Counted from the first letter of the stretch, positions 22,910-32,638 are shown. The stretch is DNA of 64,000 nucleotides from Porphyromonadaceae bacterium UBA2720 (GCA_002353885.1 DEKO01000147.1:4530-68529), one strand, 5' to 3'. Program-made: numbers and translations. Notes: a model not told the origin generated them from the sequence alone.

Positions 22910-24427
22910 ATGAAGATATTTACCACCGACGGCATCCGCCGTATCGAAGAGAAAACAATAGAGAAAGAGAACATGTCTCGGCTCGACCTGATGGAGCGTG
23001 CTGCCGAGGCGGTGACCTATGAGATTGTGGCTCGCTGGCGTCCCAACAAGCACATCATCATCTTTTCCGGTCCTGGCGACAATGGCGGTGACGGGCTGTG
23101 TGTGGCGCGCTTGCTGCACGCCCAGGGCTATCATCCCGAGGTGTATCTGTTCAACATCCGCTCGTCGCAGTTGTCGAAGTGCTGTTCGACTAATCGTGAC
23201 CGTCTGCTTGAGCTGGACGACTTGGATTTCATCGAGGTGACCGACACGTTCACTCCGCCCGAGTTGACCGATGACGACGTGGTGATAGACGCTCTGTTCG
23301 GGTCGGGGCTGCGCGACCCGTTGCGCAGCGGCTATGCCCAGATGGTGCAGTATATCAACGACAGTGACGCCTACGTTGTGTCGATCGACATGCCTTCGGG
23401 CCTGTTCGGTGAGTGGAACATGGGCACAGACCCCCGCAACATCATCTGTGCCGACCTGACGCTGACTTTCAACTTCCGCCGTCTGTCGTTCTTCTTCCAG
23501 GAGAATGCCCGCTATATCGGCGATTTGAAGATTCTGGATTTGGAGATGAGCACCGAGGCCATCGCAGCCACTCCCACCGACTTCTACCTCATCGAGCACG
23601 AGGACGCTCATGGCATGATTATCGAGCGTGATCCGTTCAGCAACAAATATGACTATGGCACCATTCTGCTCATTGCTGGCAGCTATGGGATGATGGGTGC
23701 CGCCATCCTGGCGTCTCGCGCTGCCATGCGCACGGGTGCCGGCCTGGTGACGGTGCATGCTCCGCGTTGCGGTTTTGTGCCGTTGCAGACAGCTGTTCCT
23801 GAGGTAATCTTTGAGCCAGATGTCCATGAGATTGTGACCACAGCCATCGACCTTCACCATCAGTACAGCGTGGTTGCACTGGGTCCTGGCTTGGGCACCA
23901 GCGACGAGACGGTCGAGGCTGTCGACGCCTTCCTCAAGAGTTTCCGTCGTCCCTGTCTGCTCGATGCTGATGCGCTCAACTGCATAGCCCGTCGGCCGAT
24001 GTTGCTTCGCAGCATTCCTAAGGGTTCGGTGCTCACGCCGCACGCCAATGAGTTTGACCGTCTGTTCGGTGAACACCACACCGACGAGGAGCGTCTGCGC
24101 AAGGCCATCGAGGTGTCTCGTCTCTACGAAATCACCATTGTGCTGAAGGGCCACCACACCATGACGGTTCGTCCCGACGGCAAGGTGTATATCAACAGCA
24201 GTGGCAATGCCGGCATGGCCACTGCCGGCAGTGGTGATGTGCTCACGGGCGTGATTGCTGCACTCATTGCTCAGGGCTACACGCCCGACCTGGCTGTGGC
24301 TCTGGGTATCTATCTGCATGGCCTGTCGGGCGACTTGGCCGCTCAGGAGCATGACTGCTATGGCTTGATTGCCAGCGACATTGCCGACAATATGGGTCGC
24401 GCCATCCACAATGTGGTGCGCCGTTAG
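22910..24427 (+). CDS. nnr: Bifunctional NAD(P)HX epimerase / ADP-dependent dehydratase
   Basis: This metabolite-repair enzyme restores hydrated NADH and NADPH. In the 505-aa product the N-terminal half is the YjeF-N epimerase (IFSGPGDNGGDGLCVARLL at about 50, VIDALFGSGLRDPLR, SIDMPSGLFGEW). The C-terminal half is the ribokinase-like dehydratase (GTILLIAGSYGMMGAAILASRAAMRTGAGLVTVH, LTPHANEFDRLFGE, GNAGMATAGSGDVLTGVIAA). Fusion of both activities is usual in bacteria. The upstream gap has the -7 box at 22819. Confidence 0.95.
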   Translation: MKIFTTDGIRRIEEKTIEKENMSRLDLMERAAEAVTYEIVARWRPNKHIIIFSGPGDNGGDGLCVARLLHAQGYHPEVYLFNIRSSQLSKCCSTNRDRLLELDDLDFIEVTDTFTPPELTDDDVVIDALFGSGLRDPLRSGYAQMVQYINDSDAYVVSIDMPSGLFGEWNMGTDPRNIICADLTLTFNFRRLSFFFQENARYIGDLKILDLEMSTEAIAATPTDFYLIEHEDAHGMIIERDPFSNKYDYGTILLIAGSYGMMGAAILASRAAMRTGAGLVTVHAPRCGFVPLQTAVPEVIFEPDVHEIVTTAIDLHHQYSVVALGPGLGTSDETVEAVDAFLKSFRRPCLLDADALNCIARRPMLLRSIPKGSVLTPHANEFDRLFGEHHTDEERLRKAIEVSRLYEITIVLKGHHTMTVRPDGKVYINSSGNAGMATAGSGDVLTGVIAALIAQGYTPDLAVALGIYLHGLSGDLAAQEHDCYGLIASDIADNMGRAIHNVVRR

Positions 24428-24454
24428 GGTGGTGTCGCGTGAGATGTGTGCTTT

Positions 24455-24718
24455 CTATCCCAGCATTAAGAAGGCAATGGCCAGCTGTGCCAGCAAGATG
24501 GCGGGAATGCCCACGATGAATCGTGTGTGTCTGGTTTTGTGCCTGCAAATGAACATGGCTAGCAACGCTCCCAACGATCCGCCGATGATGGCAAGCATGA
24601 CCAGTGTGGCTTCGCTGACGCGCCATTTCCCCTTTCTGGCTCGTTGCTTGTCAAGTGCATAGACGCAAAACGTAACAACATTGATAAGAATAAGATATGT
24701 CAGAGCAAGTTTAAGCAT
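24455..24718 (-). CDS. DUF1294 small membrane protein
   Basis: This 87-aa protein has two or three membrane helices and the DUF1294 signature: VYALDKQRARKGKWRVSEATL, GGSLGALLAMF, RHKTRHTRF. Family function is unknown; some relatives are fused to cold-shock domains. It is convergent with nnr, leaving 27 nt between the stop codons. A perfect minus-strand -7 box TATCTTTG (CAAAGATA at 24745-24752) lies 26 nt upstream of its ATG. Confidence 0.88.
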   Translation of the reverse strand: MLKLALTYLILINVVTFCVYALDKQRARKGKWRVSEATLVMLAIIGGSLGALLAMFICRHKTRHTRFIVGIPAILLAQLAIAFLMLG

Positions 24719-24744
24719 AGTCGTTGTTTCTCTAAATTTCGCTA

Positions 24745-24752
24745 CAAAGATA
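24745..24752 (-). promoter_or_regulatory. Candidate DUF1294 gene -7 box
   Basis: TATCTTTG on the minus strand fits TAnnTTTG; no clear -33 TTTG is present at the expected distance. Confidence 0.45.
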
Positions 24753-24846
24753 TTACAAATATTGCAGACTTCCTAGTTTTCTCAATATTTTTTTAAAAAA
24801 TTTTGACAACATATCGGAAATTGATAGTCAATAAATACAAATTGTC

Positions 24847-26295
24847 ATGACTTATATCCCTTCGTCGCAAGTCGTTTATGACTTGTTCAAACAACTCAAC
24901 CACACGCCTCGTCCGTCGCATCACGAGGAGCGTGCAGCCGACTTCTTGTGCAACTTTGCCCAACAGCATGGATTGGACTACAGCCGTGACGACCACAATT
25001 GTGTGGTCATCCGCAAGGCTGCCACACCTGGGCATGAAGGTGCCACGCCCATTGTCATCCTCAACCACATGGACATGGTGTGTGTTGCCGAGCCCGGCAA
25101 GGAGTATGACCCGTTGACCGACCCCATCGAGTCCTATACGGAGGACGGCTGGATGCATGCGCGTGGCACCTCGCTCGGCGCGGACAACGGCATCGGTCTG
25201 TCGATGGCGCTTGCTATCCTGGCCGACGACAAGATTGTGCACGGACCGCTGGAGGTCATCACCACCACCAACGAGGAGGATGGCATGACCGGTGCAAGCA
25301 ACCTGTCGGCCGACTTCATCCGCGGGCGCAAGGTCATCAATCTGGACAGTGAGGACTATGACACCATCACCACCGGTGCCGCTGGGGCGTATCTGCAGAT
25401 CCACCATCTGCCACTGCGTCGTGTCAATGCCCCGCGCGACCATTGCTGGTATCGCATCGGCATCGATGGCGGTCGTGGTGGGCACTCGGGTGTCGACATC
25501 AACAAGGGTCGTGCCAGTGCCGTGACGTTGCTGTGGGCTCTGCTCAATGCCATTGCCGACGAGGCCATCGTCAATGTTGCCAGTTTCAGTGCGGGCGATG
25601 CCAGCGCCTCGATAGCCAGTCGTGGCGAGGCCATCATCTGTGTGCCCTCTGAGGATGCCGTCGAGCAAGTCGAGGAGCGCGAGGACCACTTCAATGAGTG
25701 GCTGCACGACGAGTATGGCTTGACCGATCCCGACATCCATTGCACCATTGAGCCATGCACACCACAGGCACAGGTCATCGATCCCGACTGTGTGGTGGCG
25801 CTGATGGAGGCATTGGGACAGACACCGCAAGGAGTCATCGCCATGAGCCAGGCGATGGAAGGAACGGTGCACACATCGAACAATGTGGGCCTGATTCGCA
25901 CCGAGCGCGACGAGATGACAGTGAGCACGCACACGCGCAGCTTTGATGTGGCCGAGATGGAGCAGACTGGTCTGGCTATCAAGGAAGTGTTTGCGCAGTG
26001 GGGCGCCACGACCGAGCTTGTGATGTCGGCCCCGGCATGGCAGGAGAACCCTGACAGCGACTTTCTGAACCTGACGAGCGATGTGTTCCAGGACGTGCTG
26101 GGTTGGCGTCCCCGCAAGGTGGCGATGCACTTTGTGCTCGAGGCAGGCTTTTTTGTCCAGAAGTATCCCGGTATCGAAATGGCGTCGATTGGGCCTCGCA
26201 TTGTTGAGCCGCACAGCACCCGCGAACGTGTGGAGCTGCACACCATCGACGACATCTGGCGTGTGACGGTCGAACTCCTTGCTCGCCTGGCATGA
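24847..26295 (+). CDS. pepD: Aminoacyl-histidine dipeptidase (M20 family)
   Basis: PepD is a zinc dipeptidase acting on Xaa-His dipeptides such as carnosine. The 482-aa product shows M20 metal-binding blocks: LNHMDMVC (first His), GTSLGADNGIGLSMALAIL (bridging Asp), TTNEEDGMTGA (catalytic Glu pair), and a C-terminal HSTRERVELHTIDD block with the last His. The inserted dimer domain contains GGHSGVDINKGRA. No signal peptide is seen, so it acts in the cytoplasm on imported peptides. The GNAT gene overlaps its end by 4 nt. Confidence 0.94.
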   Translation: MTYIPSSQVVYDLFKQLNHTPRPSHHEERAADFLCNFAQQHGLDYSRDDHNCVVIRKAATPGHEGATPIVILNHMDMVCVAEPGKEYDPLTDPIESYTEDGWMHARGTSLGADNGIGLSMALAILADDKIVHGPLEVITTTNEEDGMTGASNLSADFIRGRKVINLDSEDYDTITTGAAGAYLQIHHLPLRRVNAPRDHCWYRIGIDGGRGGHSGVDINKGRASAVTLLWALLNAIADEAIVNVASFSAGDASASIASRGEAIICVPSEDAVEQVEEREDHFNEWLHDEYGLTDPDIHCTIEPCTPQAQVIDPDCVVALMEALGQTPQGVIAMSQAMEGTVHTSNNVGLIRTERDEMTVSTHTRSFDVAEMEQTGLAIKEVFAQWGATTELVMSAPAWQENPDSDFLNLTSDVFQDVLGWRPRKVAMHFVLEAGFFVQKYPGIEMASIGPRIVEPHSTRERVELHTIDDIWRVTVELLARLA

Positions 26296-26798
26296 TGCGG
26301 CAAGCGACAGAAAACGACTATAACCAGGTGTGGCGCATCTTGCGCCAGGCCGCGTCGTGGATGATGGCCAATGGTCGTGACCAGTGGGACGACAAGTATC
26401 CCACTGCCGAGGCCGTGCATGGCGACATCGCCCGTGGCGAGGGCTGGGTCGTCGAGCGCGATGGGCGTGTAGTGGCCTACTGCGCCATCGCGCTGGGCGG
26501 CGAGCCGTCCTATGACCAGCTGGACGGGCAGTGGCTCACGCCAGGCCCCTACACAGTGGTGCACCGTGCGGCCATCGACCTGGACTATCGTGGCCATGGC
26601 ATCGGTCACCAGTTTTTTGCTCAAGCCGAGCAGCTGAGCCGCGACCGCGGCTGGGCCAGCGTGCGTGTCGACACCAACCACGACAATCGTGAGATGCTGG
26701 CGCTCATTGCCAACCGTGGCTACAAGTTGACAGGAAAATGCTACTACTTCCATGGCGGTCGCCACGTCGAGCGGCTCGCCTTTGAACTGCCATTATGA
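26292..26798 (+). CDS. GNAT family N-acetyltransferase
   Basis: The 168-aa product has the acetyl-CoA pyrophosphate loop in DYRGHGIGHQFFAQAE and the following alpha/beta strand VRVDTNHDNREMLALIANRGY typical of GNAT enzymes. The substrate cannot be predicted. Its start overlaps pepD by 4 nt and its stop overlaps the methyltransferase gene by 4 nt, so the three are one translationally coupled unit. The second ATG, one codon later, is an equally good start. Confidence 0.85.
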   Translation: MMRQATENDYNQVWRILRQAASWMMANGRDQWDDKYPTAEAVHGDIARGEGWVVERDGRVVAYCAIALGGEPSYDQLDGQWLTPGPYTVVHRAAIDLDYRGHGIGHQFFAQAEQLSRDRGWASVRVDTNHDNREMLALIANRGYKLTGKCYYFHGGRHVERLAFELPL

Positions 26799-27604
26799 AC
26801 CTCATCGAAGTCACCTCTCTCACCCAGCCTGGCGTTGAGGTCTATGGTGCGCTCACCGAGGCCCAGTTGCGCAACCGCCTCGACCCTGAGCGTGGCATCT
26901 TCATTGCCGAGAGTCCAAAAGTGATCGGTGTGGCACTGGATGCTGGCTACCAGCCTCTGTCGCTGTTGTGCGAGCGTCGTCACATCACTGGTGATGCCGC
27001 GCCGATTATTGCCCGTTGTGGCGACATCCCCATCTTCACTGGCGAGCGTGACCTGCTGGCGCAGCTCACTGGCTACACGCTGACGCGTGGTGTGTTGTGC
27101 GCCATGCGTCGCCCGTTGCCTCGTCCTGTCGATGAGGTGTGTCGTGGTGCGCGTCGCGTGGTTGTCATCGACAGTGTGGTCGACACCACTAACATCGGAG
27201 CCATCTTTCGCTCGGCAGCTGCGCTGGGCATCGACGCCGTGCTGCTTACACCCACGTCGTGCGACCCCTTGAACCGTCGTGCCGTGCGAGTGTCGATGGG
27301 CAGTGTGTTTCTGGTGCCGTGGACATGGCTCGAAGGTCCCATTACTAGCCTGAATGACCTGGGTTTCAAGACCGTGGCGATGGCCTTGACCGACCGTTCG
27401 GTTCCCATCGACGACCCCATGTTGTGTGGCGAGCCGCGTCTGGCCATAGTTATGGGCACCGAGGGTGATGGTCTGGCACACGACACCATCCTCCAGGCCG
27501 ACTATGTTGCTCGCATCCCCATGCACCACAGCGTGGACTCGCTCAACGTAGCCGCCGCTGCCGCCGTTGCCTTCTGGCAACTCCGTTCTCCTCAGATAGA
27601 CTGA
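26795..27604 (+). CDS. SpoU/TrmH family RNA methyltransferase
   Basis: This SPOUT enzyme methylates a ribose 2'-OH in rRNA or tRNA. In the 269-aa product an N-terminal substrate-binding segment (RNRLDPERGIFIAESPKVI) precedes the trefoil-knot domain. That domain has motif 1 (VVDTTNIGAIFRSAAALG), motif 2 (LAIVMGTEGDGLA) and motif 3 (IPMHHSVDSLNVAAAAAV). In motif 1 the usual DPxNxG reads DTTNIG. The exact RNA target is unknown. Confidence 0.88.
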   Translation: MNLIEVTSLTQPGVEVYGALTEAQLRNRLDPERGIFIAESPKVIGVALDAGYQPLSLLCERRHITGDAAPIIARCGDIPIFTGERDLLAQLTGYTLTRGVLCAMRRPLPRPVDEVCRGARRVVVIDSVVDTTNIGAIFRSAAALGIDAVLLTPTSCDPLNRRAVRVSMGSVFLVPWTWLEGPITSLNDLGFKTVAMALTDRSVPIDDPMLCGEPRLAIVMGTEGDGLAHDTILQADYVARIPMHHSVDSLNVAAAAAVAFWQLRSPQID

Positions 27605-27613
27605 TACTAAAAA

Positions 27614-27722
27614 CACAGAATCCACTGAATGCACAGAAGTGCTCACGCAATTTCCCTTGGCTGCTGCGGACGTGCCAAGGCACATCCCTACTGGCATGAC
27701 TAGCGTCTAACGTCTAGCGTCT
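27614..27722. repeat. Two short arrays between the methyltransferase and ABC genes
   Basis: At 27614-27640 are three 9-nt units CACAGAATC, CACTGAATG, CACAGAAGT. At 27702-27722 are three 7-nt units AGCGTCT, AACGTCT, AGCGTCT, like those at 21957-21977. The remainder of the 236-nt gap has no gene; ATTCTCAATTAAATAAAA precedes the ABC gene start. Confidence 0.7.
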
Positions 27723-27840
27723 AGCTCTTGACAACATTTTTTGCTTCAGGGGTGTAATAAATCGCCACATGGCTGCGTCAAATAGGCAAAAAACCTAACG
27801 ACATAGGGATTATCAATTCACCATTCTCAATTAAATAAAA

Positions 27841-28761
27841 GTGGACAATTACATTGAAATACGCGATGTAGTCAAGCAGTATGACGGACATCTGGCACTG
27901 GACCATGTGAGCATGGACGTGCCACGAGGGTGCATCTATGGCCTGCTAGGGCCCAATGGTGCTGGCAAGACCTCGCTGATACGCATCATCAACCGCATCA
28001 CCCACCAGGACAGTGGCACGGTGAAGCTCGATGGCCGTGCCATCACCGACGATGACGTGGTACACATCGGCTATCTGCCCGAAGAGCGCGGTTTGTACAA
28101 GAAGATGAAGGTTGGCGACCAGATAGTGTATCTGGCTCGGCTCAAGGGTATGGACAAGGCCACGGCCACCGCCGAGATGCAGCAGTGGCTCGAGCGGTTT
28201 GACCTGGGCGAGTGGCGCGACAAGAAGCTCGAGGCCCTGAGCAAGGGCATGCAGCAGAAGGTTCAGTTCATCGCCACCGTCATCCATCGCCCGCAGCTGC
28301 TCATCTTCGACGAGCCTTTCTCAGGCTTCGATCCGGTCAATGCCGACCAGCTCAAGGCAGAGATTTTGCGTCTCAAGCAAGAAGGCAGCACGGTGCTGTT
28401 CTCGACCCACAACATGGAGAGTGTCGAGGCCATCTGCGAGCGCATCACGCTCATCAACCACTCGCGTGTGGTTCTTGATGGCAACGTCGATGACATCCGT
28501 CAACAGCACAAGCAGGGCATTCTGGCTGTTGATTTATCGCCCGGCCAGCAACTGCAGCCGTGCGATGCGCTCTACACCATCTTGCCAACTTCGGGCAGTG
28601 GTCGCGAGACGCAGGTGCGTCTGCAGGCCGGTGTGAGCATGCACGATGCCATAGCCTGGCTCAACGACCACTGCGCCCTCACCGGCTTCCATGAGATATT
28701 GCCGTCGATGCACGACATCTTTGTAAACACTGTTAAAGACCAAGACCATGAGCAAGCTTAA
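27841..28761 (+). CDS. ABC transporter ATP-binding protein (NatA-like exporter)
   Basis: The 306-aa ATPase has Walker A GLLGPNGAGKTS, the Q-loop region, signature ALSKGMQQKVQ (a variant of LSGGQ typical of the NatA/CcmA group), Walker B LLIFDEPFSGFD and the switch His in STHNMES. A C-terminal extension of about 90 residues ends FHEILPSMHDIFVNTV, as in exporters paired with an ABC-2 permease. It appears to start with GTG at 27841; no nearby ATG fits. The permease gene overlaps it by 14 nt. Confidence 0.92.
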   Translation: MDNYIEIRDVVKQYDGHLALDHVSMDVPRGCIYGLLGPNGAGKTSLIRIINRITHQDSGTVKLDGRAITDDDVVHIGYLPEERGLYKKMKVGDQIVYLARLKGMDKATATAEMQQWLERFDLGEWRDKKLEALSKGMQQKVQFIATVIHRPQLLIFDEPFSGFDPVNADQLKAEILRLKQEGSTVLFSTHNMESVEAICERITLINHSRVVLDGNVDDIRQQHKQGILAVDLSPGQQLQPCDALYTILPTSGSGRETQVRLQAGVSMHDAIAWLNDHCALTGFHEILPSMHDIFVNTVKDQDHEQA

Positions 28762-30073
28762 ATTGATTATTGCCCGCGAATACATGTCGATGGTGGGACG
28801 TAAGTCGTTCATCATCATGACCATCCTCATCCCCATCCTGATGATTGCTTGTGTGCTATTGCCCATCGGCATCGGCTACCTCAACCGCGAGGGCAGCGAT
28901 GTCGAGACGGTCGCCGTCATCGACCAGACCGGCCGCTATGGCAGTGCGCTCACCGACACCGACCTCTATCACTTCATGCCCCTGCGTGGCGACACGGTGG
29001 CCGACCCGCACAAGTTCTATGCGCAAGCCGATGGACAGCTGGCAGCCGTTGTTGTCATCCCGCATGACATCGACTCGGTGCACCAGCTCACCATCTACAG
29101 CGACAAGACCATCAACGCGTCACTCAAGATGTCGCTAGGTCGTCAGTTGAGCGACACCATCACGCGTGCCCATGTGGCCAGTTATGGCGTGCCCAACCTG
29201 CAGCAGATGATCGACGAGTCGAGCGTCAATGTCGATGTCAAGAGCGTCAAGTGGACCGACGACGGTACCGAGACCGAGACCAGCACCGAGATTGCCATGG
29301 GCATCGGCTTTGTGCTGGCGTTCCTCATCTACATGTTCGTGCTGATGTATGGCGCCATGATCATGAATGGTGTCATCGAGGAGAAGACCAACCGCATCGT
29401 CGAGGTGATCGTCAGCTCGTGCAAGCCCTTCGAGTTGATGATGGGCAAGATTATCGGTGTGGCGCTTGTGGGCCTGACGCAGCTGGCCATCTGGACCGTG
29501 GTGATGCTGGCGTTGAGTGCGGTTGCTGGCAGCACTTTGGGTCTGGCCATGGGCGATACTTTTGCCATGTCCAATGACCCCGCCGCCTTGCAGGCCGCCC
29601 TGGCTGAGGGTGGCAATGCCGACATGAGCGGCATCGTCCAGGCCATCTTGGGCGTCAACTACCTGCAGATATTCTTGGCGTTCATCTTTTACTTCATCGG
29701 CGGTTATCTGCTCTATGCCGCACTGTTTGCCGCCTTCGGCTCGGCCGTCGACCAGGCCAACGACGCCTCGCAGTTCACCACGCCCATCATCATCATCATG
29801 ATCATCTCCCTCTATGCCGGCATGGCTTGCGTGGAGAACCCCAACGGCCCGATGGCGCTGTGGTGCTCGATGATACCGTTCACATCGCCCATCGTGATGA
29901 TGGTCAGGTTGCCCTTCGACGTGCCCCTGTGGCAGCTGGCATTGAGCATCATTCTGCTCTTTGGCACAGCCGCGCTGATGGTGTGGATTGCCTCGCGCAT
30001 CTATCGCATCGGCATCCTGCTCTATGGCAAGAAGACCAGCTATCGCGACCTCATCGGCTGGCTGCGACGATAG
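28748..30073 (+). CDS. ABC-2 type permease (NatB-like)
   Basis: The 441-aa membrane protein has one N-terminal helix (about 18-40), a large extracytoplasmic domain of about 140 residues, then about six helices beginning IGFVLAFLIYMFVLMYGAMIMNGVIEEKTNRIVEV. The EEKTNRIVEVI segment is the coupling helix motif of this family. Partners of this type export sodium, drugs or peptides; the substrate here is unknown. It is translationally coupled to the ATPase and followed by a terminator. Confidence 0.9.
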   Translation: MSKLKLIIAREYMSMVGRKSFIIMTILIPILMIACVLLPIGIGYLNREGSDVETVAVIDQTGRYGSALTDTDLYHFMPLRGDTVADPHKFYAQADGQLAAVVVIPHDIDSVHQLTIYSDKTINASLKMSLGRQLSDTITRAHVASYGVPNLQQMIDESSVNVDVKSVKWTDDGTETETSTEIAMGIGFVLAFLIYMFVLMYGAMIMNGVIEEKTNRIVEVIVSSCKPFELMMGKIIGVALVGLTQLAIWTVVMLALSAVAGSTLGLAMGDTFAMSNDPAALQAALAEGGNADMSGIVQAILGVNYLQIFLAFIFYFIGGYLLYAALFAAFGSAVDQANDASQFTTPIIIIMIISLYAGMACVENPNGPMALWCSMIPFTSPIVMMVRLPFDVPLWQLALSIILLFGTAALMVWIASRIYRIGILLYGKKTSYRDLIGWLRR

Positions 30074-30106
30074 TGTCATACCGATAACGCGGCTACCGGT
30101 CGCTAA

Positions 30107-30149
30107 CACCCCCGTTCAGGCAGATTTGCACTCTGCCCGAACGGGGGTG
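30107..30149. terminator. Terminator between ABC permease and prolyl oligopeptidase
   Basis: Arms of 17 nt (30107-30123 and 30133-30149, core CACCCCCGTTC/GAACGGGGGTG) match with one mismatch around a 9-nt loop. It lies between convergent genes and may serve both. Confidence 0.85.
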
Positions 30150-30174
30150 TCTAGCGTCTAAATGATGCGGTGGT

Positions 30175-32280
30175 TCAGTACTTGACTCCCAGGTTGTAGA
30201 GGATGAAGGAGTGTATGTCGGTGTACTCGTCAATGACCTTGCTGATGGGTTTGCCGCCACCATGTCCGGCGTTGATGTCGACGCGGATGAGCTTGACGGC
30301 GTCGCCGGTGTTGCTGGCCTGGAGCGTGGCGGCGTACTTGAACGAGTGGGCAGGCACGACGCGGTCGTCATGGTCGCCACTGGTGACCAGGATGGGCGGG
30401 TAGGGGGTGCCGTCGTTGCGGATGGTGTGCAGCGGCGAGTAGCCTTTGAGATACTCAAACATCTCCTTTGAGTCGTCGCTGCGGCCATAGTCAGGTGCCC
30501 AGTTCCAGCCGATGGTGAAACGGTGATAGCGCAGCATGTCCATCACACCCACCTGCGGCACAGCAGCACCAAACAGGTCGGGACGTTGGTTGACCACCGC
30601 ACCGACGAGCAGTCCGCCATTGCTGGCTCCGTTGCAGGCAATCTTCTTGGGCGTGGTGTAGCCCTGCTTGATGAGCCACTCGGCTGCTGCAATGAAGTCG
30701 TCAAACACATTCTGCTTCTGAAGCTTGGTGCCGGCCTCGTGCCACTGCTCGCCATACTCGCCGCCGCCGCGCAAGTTGGTGAACGCGCCGATGCCTCCTG
30801 CGTCAATCATGCAGAAGGGAGTGCGGCTGTAGCTGAACGCGGGGTTGAGGCTGACGTTGAACCCTCCGTAGCCATAGAGGAACACCGGGCGCTTGCCGTC
30901 GCGCTTGAGACCCTTCTTGTAGATGAGGAACATCGGAATCTTGGTGCCGTCCTTGCTGGTGTAGAACACCTGCTCGGTCACATAGTTCTCGGGAGTGAGA
31001 GCCACCTTGGGTCGGAAGATCTCGCGTGACTGCCCGGTGGCCATGTCATAGCTATAAATTGATGTGGGGAACACGTAGCTAGTGAAGCTGTAGAACACCT
31101 CCTGCTGGTCTTGCTTGCTGCTGAAGCCCACCGAGCCGAACGTGGGTAGCTCAATCTCGCGCACCTCGCGGCCCTGACGGTCGTAGACGTAGGGGTGGCT
31201 CGAAGCGTCGCGGTCGTAGGTGAGGATAAACTGGTGGTCGGCCATCTGTGCGCCGCTCAACACCCACTCCTTTTCAGGGACAAAGTCGGTGAAGTTGTTC
31301 TCACCCAAGTGGTTGGCATCGTAGGCGCGGATTTTGTATCGCGGCGCACCGTCGTTGGTGAAGACATAGATTTTGCCGTCCTGGATGCCGATGGGGCTGT
31401 AGGCATAACGCATGTTGCCGGCCAGGCGCACATAGTGCGGGTTGCGGTCTTTCAGGTCCTTGACCCACAACTCGTTGCCATCGCCATCGCTCACCCAGCC
31501 GAAGAGGTAGCGCTCGTCATCAGACACTGTCACCTGGTGGAACAGCAGCGGCTCGCGCTGGTTCTGCAGCTCGATGTAGTCCTCGCTCTGCGGCGTGCCC
31601 AGCTTGTGATACTTGACCTTGTGATACTCGTTCTTTGACGACTTGGCGTCCTCGGGCGCGTCATAGCAGCTGTAGAAGAACCCGTCGCCCAGCCACTGTG
31701 CGTCGGTAAACTTGGCCCACACAATGTGGTCGTCAAGCAGCTTGCCCGTGTGCAGGTCCAGCACATAGATTTCGTTCCAGTCGCTGCCGTTGCGCGAAAT
31801 GACGTATGCCATATATCGTCCGTCGTGCGAAAAGTCGACACCGCTCAGCGCCACTGTGCCGTCGGCCGACAGTGTGTTGGGGTCGAGCACCACGCGTGGC
31901 TCGGCATCCATGTTGTCGCGCACATAGAGCACACTTTGGTTCTGCAGACCATTGTTCTTGAAGAAGTAGAACTTGTCTTTGACCTTGAAGGGTGCGCCCA
32001 CCTTCTCAAAGTTGGCGAGCTCGGTGATGCGTTTCTTGACCTTGTTGCGGAAAGGAATCTTCTTCAGATAGTCTTGAGTCAACTGGTTCTCAGCCTTGAC
32101 CCACGCGGCAGTCTCGGCGCTATTGTCATCCTCAAGCCAGCGATAAGGGTCGGCCACGGGGGTGCCAAAGTAAGTGTCGACCGTGTCAACTCGTCGTGCC
32201 TCGGGATACTGGATGGTGCGGGCCTGTGTGGCCACACCTGTTGCGGCAATTAATGCGGCGCTCATGATGATGGTTTTCAT
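30175..32280 (-). CDS. Prolyl oligopeptidase family serine peptidase (S9A)
   Basis: This enzyme cuts short proline-containing peptides. The product (701 aa from ATG 32280) has a signal peptide (MKTIIMSAALIAATGVATQA), so it is exported. A beta-propeller with RWLEDDNSAETAAWV at its start follows, then an alpha/beta-hydrolase domain. The catalytic residues are Ser553 in CNGASNGGLLVG, the Asp in TSGDHDDRVVPAHSFK and the His in NAGHGGGKP. Length and spacing fit porcine-type POP. An upstream in-frame ATG at 32313 would bury the signal peptide. A -7 box TATATTTG (32311-32318) is 30 nt upstream. Confidence 0.94.
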   Translation of the reverse strand: MKTIIMSAALIAATGVATQARTIQYPEARRVDTVDTYFGTPVADPYRWLEDDNSAETAAWVKAENQLTQDYLKKIPFRNKVKKRITELANFEKVGAPFKVKDKFYFFKNNGLQNQSVLYVRDNMDAEPRVVLDPNTLSADGTVALSGVDFSHDGRYMAYVISRNGSDWNEIYVLDLHTGKLLDDHIVWAKFTDAQWLGDGFFYSCYDAPEDAKSSKNEYHKVKYHKLGTPQSEDYIELQNQREPLLFHQVTVSDDERYLFGWVSDGDGNELWVKDLKDRNPHYVRLAGNMRYAYSPIGIQDGKIYVFTNDGAPRYKIRAYDANHLGENNFTDFVPEKEWVLSGAQMADHQFILTYDRDASSHPYVYDRQGREVREIELPTFGSVGFSSKQDQQEVFYSFTSYVFPTSIYSYDMATGQSREIFRPKVALTPENYVTEQVFYTSKDGTKIPMFLIYKKGLKRDGKRPVFLYGYGGFNVSLNPAFSYSRTPFCMIDAGGIGAFTNLRGGGEYGEQWHEAGTKLQKQNVFDDFIAAAEWLIKQGYTTPKKIACNGASNGGLLVGAVVNQRPDLFGAAVPQVGVMDMLRYHRFTIGWNWAPDYGRSDDSKEMFEYLKGYSPLHTIRNDGTPYPPILVTSGDHDDRVVPAHSFKYAATLQASNTGDAVKLIRVDINAGHGGGKPISKVIDEYTDIHSFILYNLGVKY

Positions 32281-32310
32281 ATCAGGTTTTGGATTTTGTA
32301 TTTTGGACTG

Positions 32311-32318
32311 CAAATATA
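32311..32318 (-). promoter_or_regulatory. Candidate prolyl oligopeptidase -7 box
   Basis: TATATTTG on the minus strand, 30 nt from the ATG. The -33 element is not obvious. Confidence 0.5.
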
Positions 32319-32587
32319 GCTAAAAATCGGGAATTGGCGGCTTTAAGCGGTCGAGAAATTTGTTTTTTCGATTGTCGGGTACCATAGCTACACAGCGTTG
32401 GAGACTTTAGCCTCTAGTCGTGACAGCAGGGACGCTTCTGTTCACTGTTCACTGTCGATGGTGGCACATGTACGAATCATTTGTGATTCGGCAACAGGGT
32501 GACGCAAAAAATCTTTCTTTGATGTCGTTGTGGCACAAAAAAGTGAAAAACAACCGGCTCGGCTCGGCCAGTTTCAATTTATTGTCG

Positions 32588-32595
32588 TACCTTTG
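32588..32595 (+). promoter_or_regulatory. pheT -7 box
   Basis: TACCTTTG fits the consensus and lies 47 nt before the pheT ATG, just upstream of the heptamer array, which would thus make up most of the leader RNA. Confidence 0.55.
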
Positions 32596-32603
32596 CAAGT
32601 TGA

Positions 32604-32638
32604 AACGCAAAACTCGTAACTTGAAACTCAAAACTCAA
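32604..32638. repeat. Heptamer array, AACTCAA x5, in the pheT leader
   Basis: Units AACGCAA, AACTCGT, AACTTGA, AACTCAA, AACTCAA run to 4 nt before the pheT ATG. AACTCGT and AACTCAA also occur before murD (11137-11150). Confidence 0.88.

Noticed and set aside
32473..32490. Attenuator hairpin for pheT
   Set aside because: It lies about 100 nt upstream of the pheT -7 box, so it would not be in the leader RNA, and there is no Phe-rich leader peptide.
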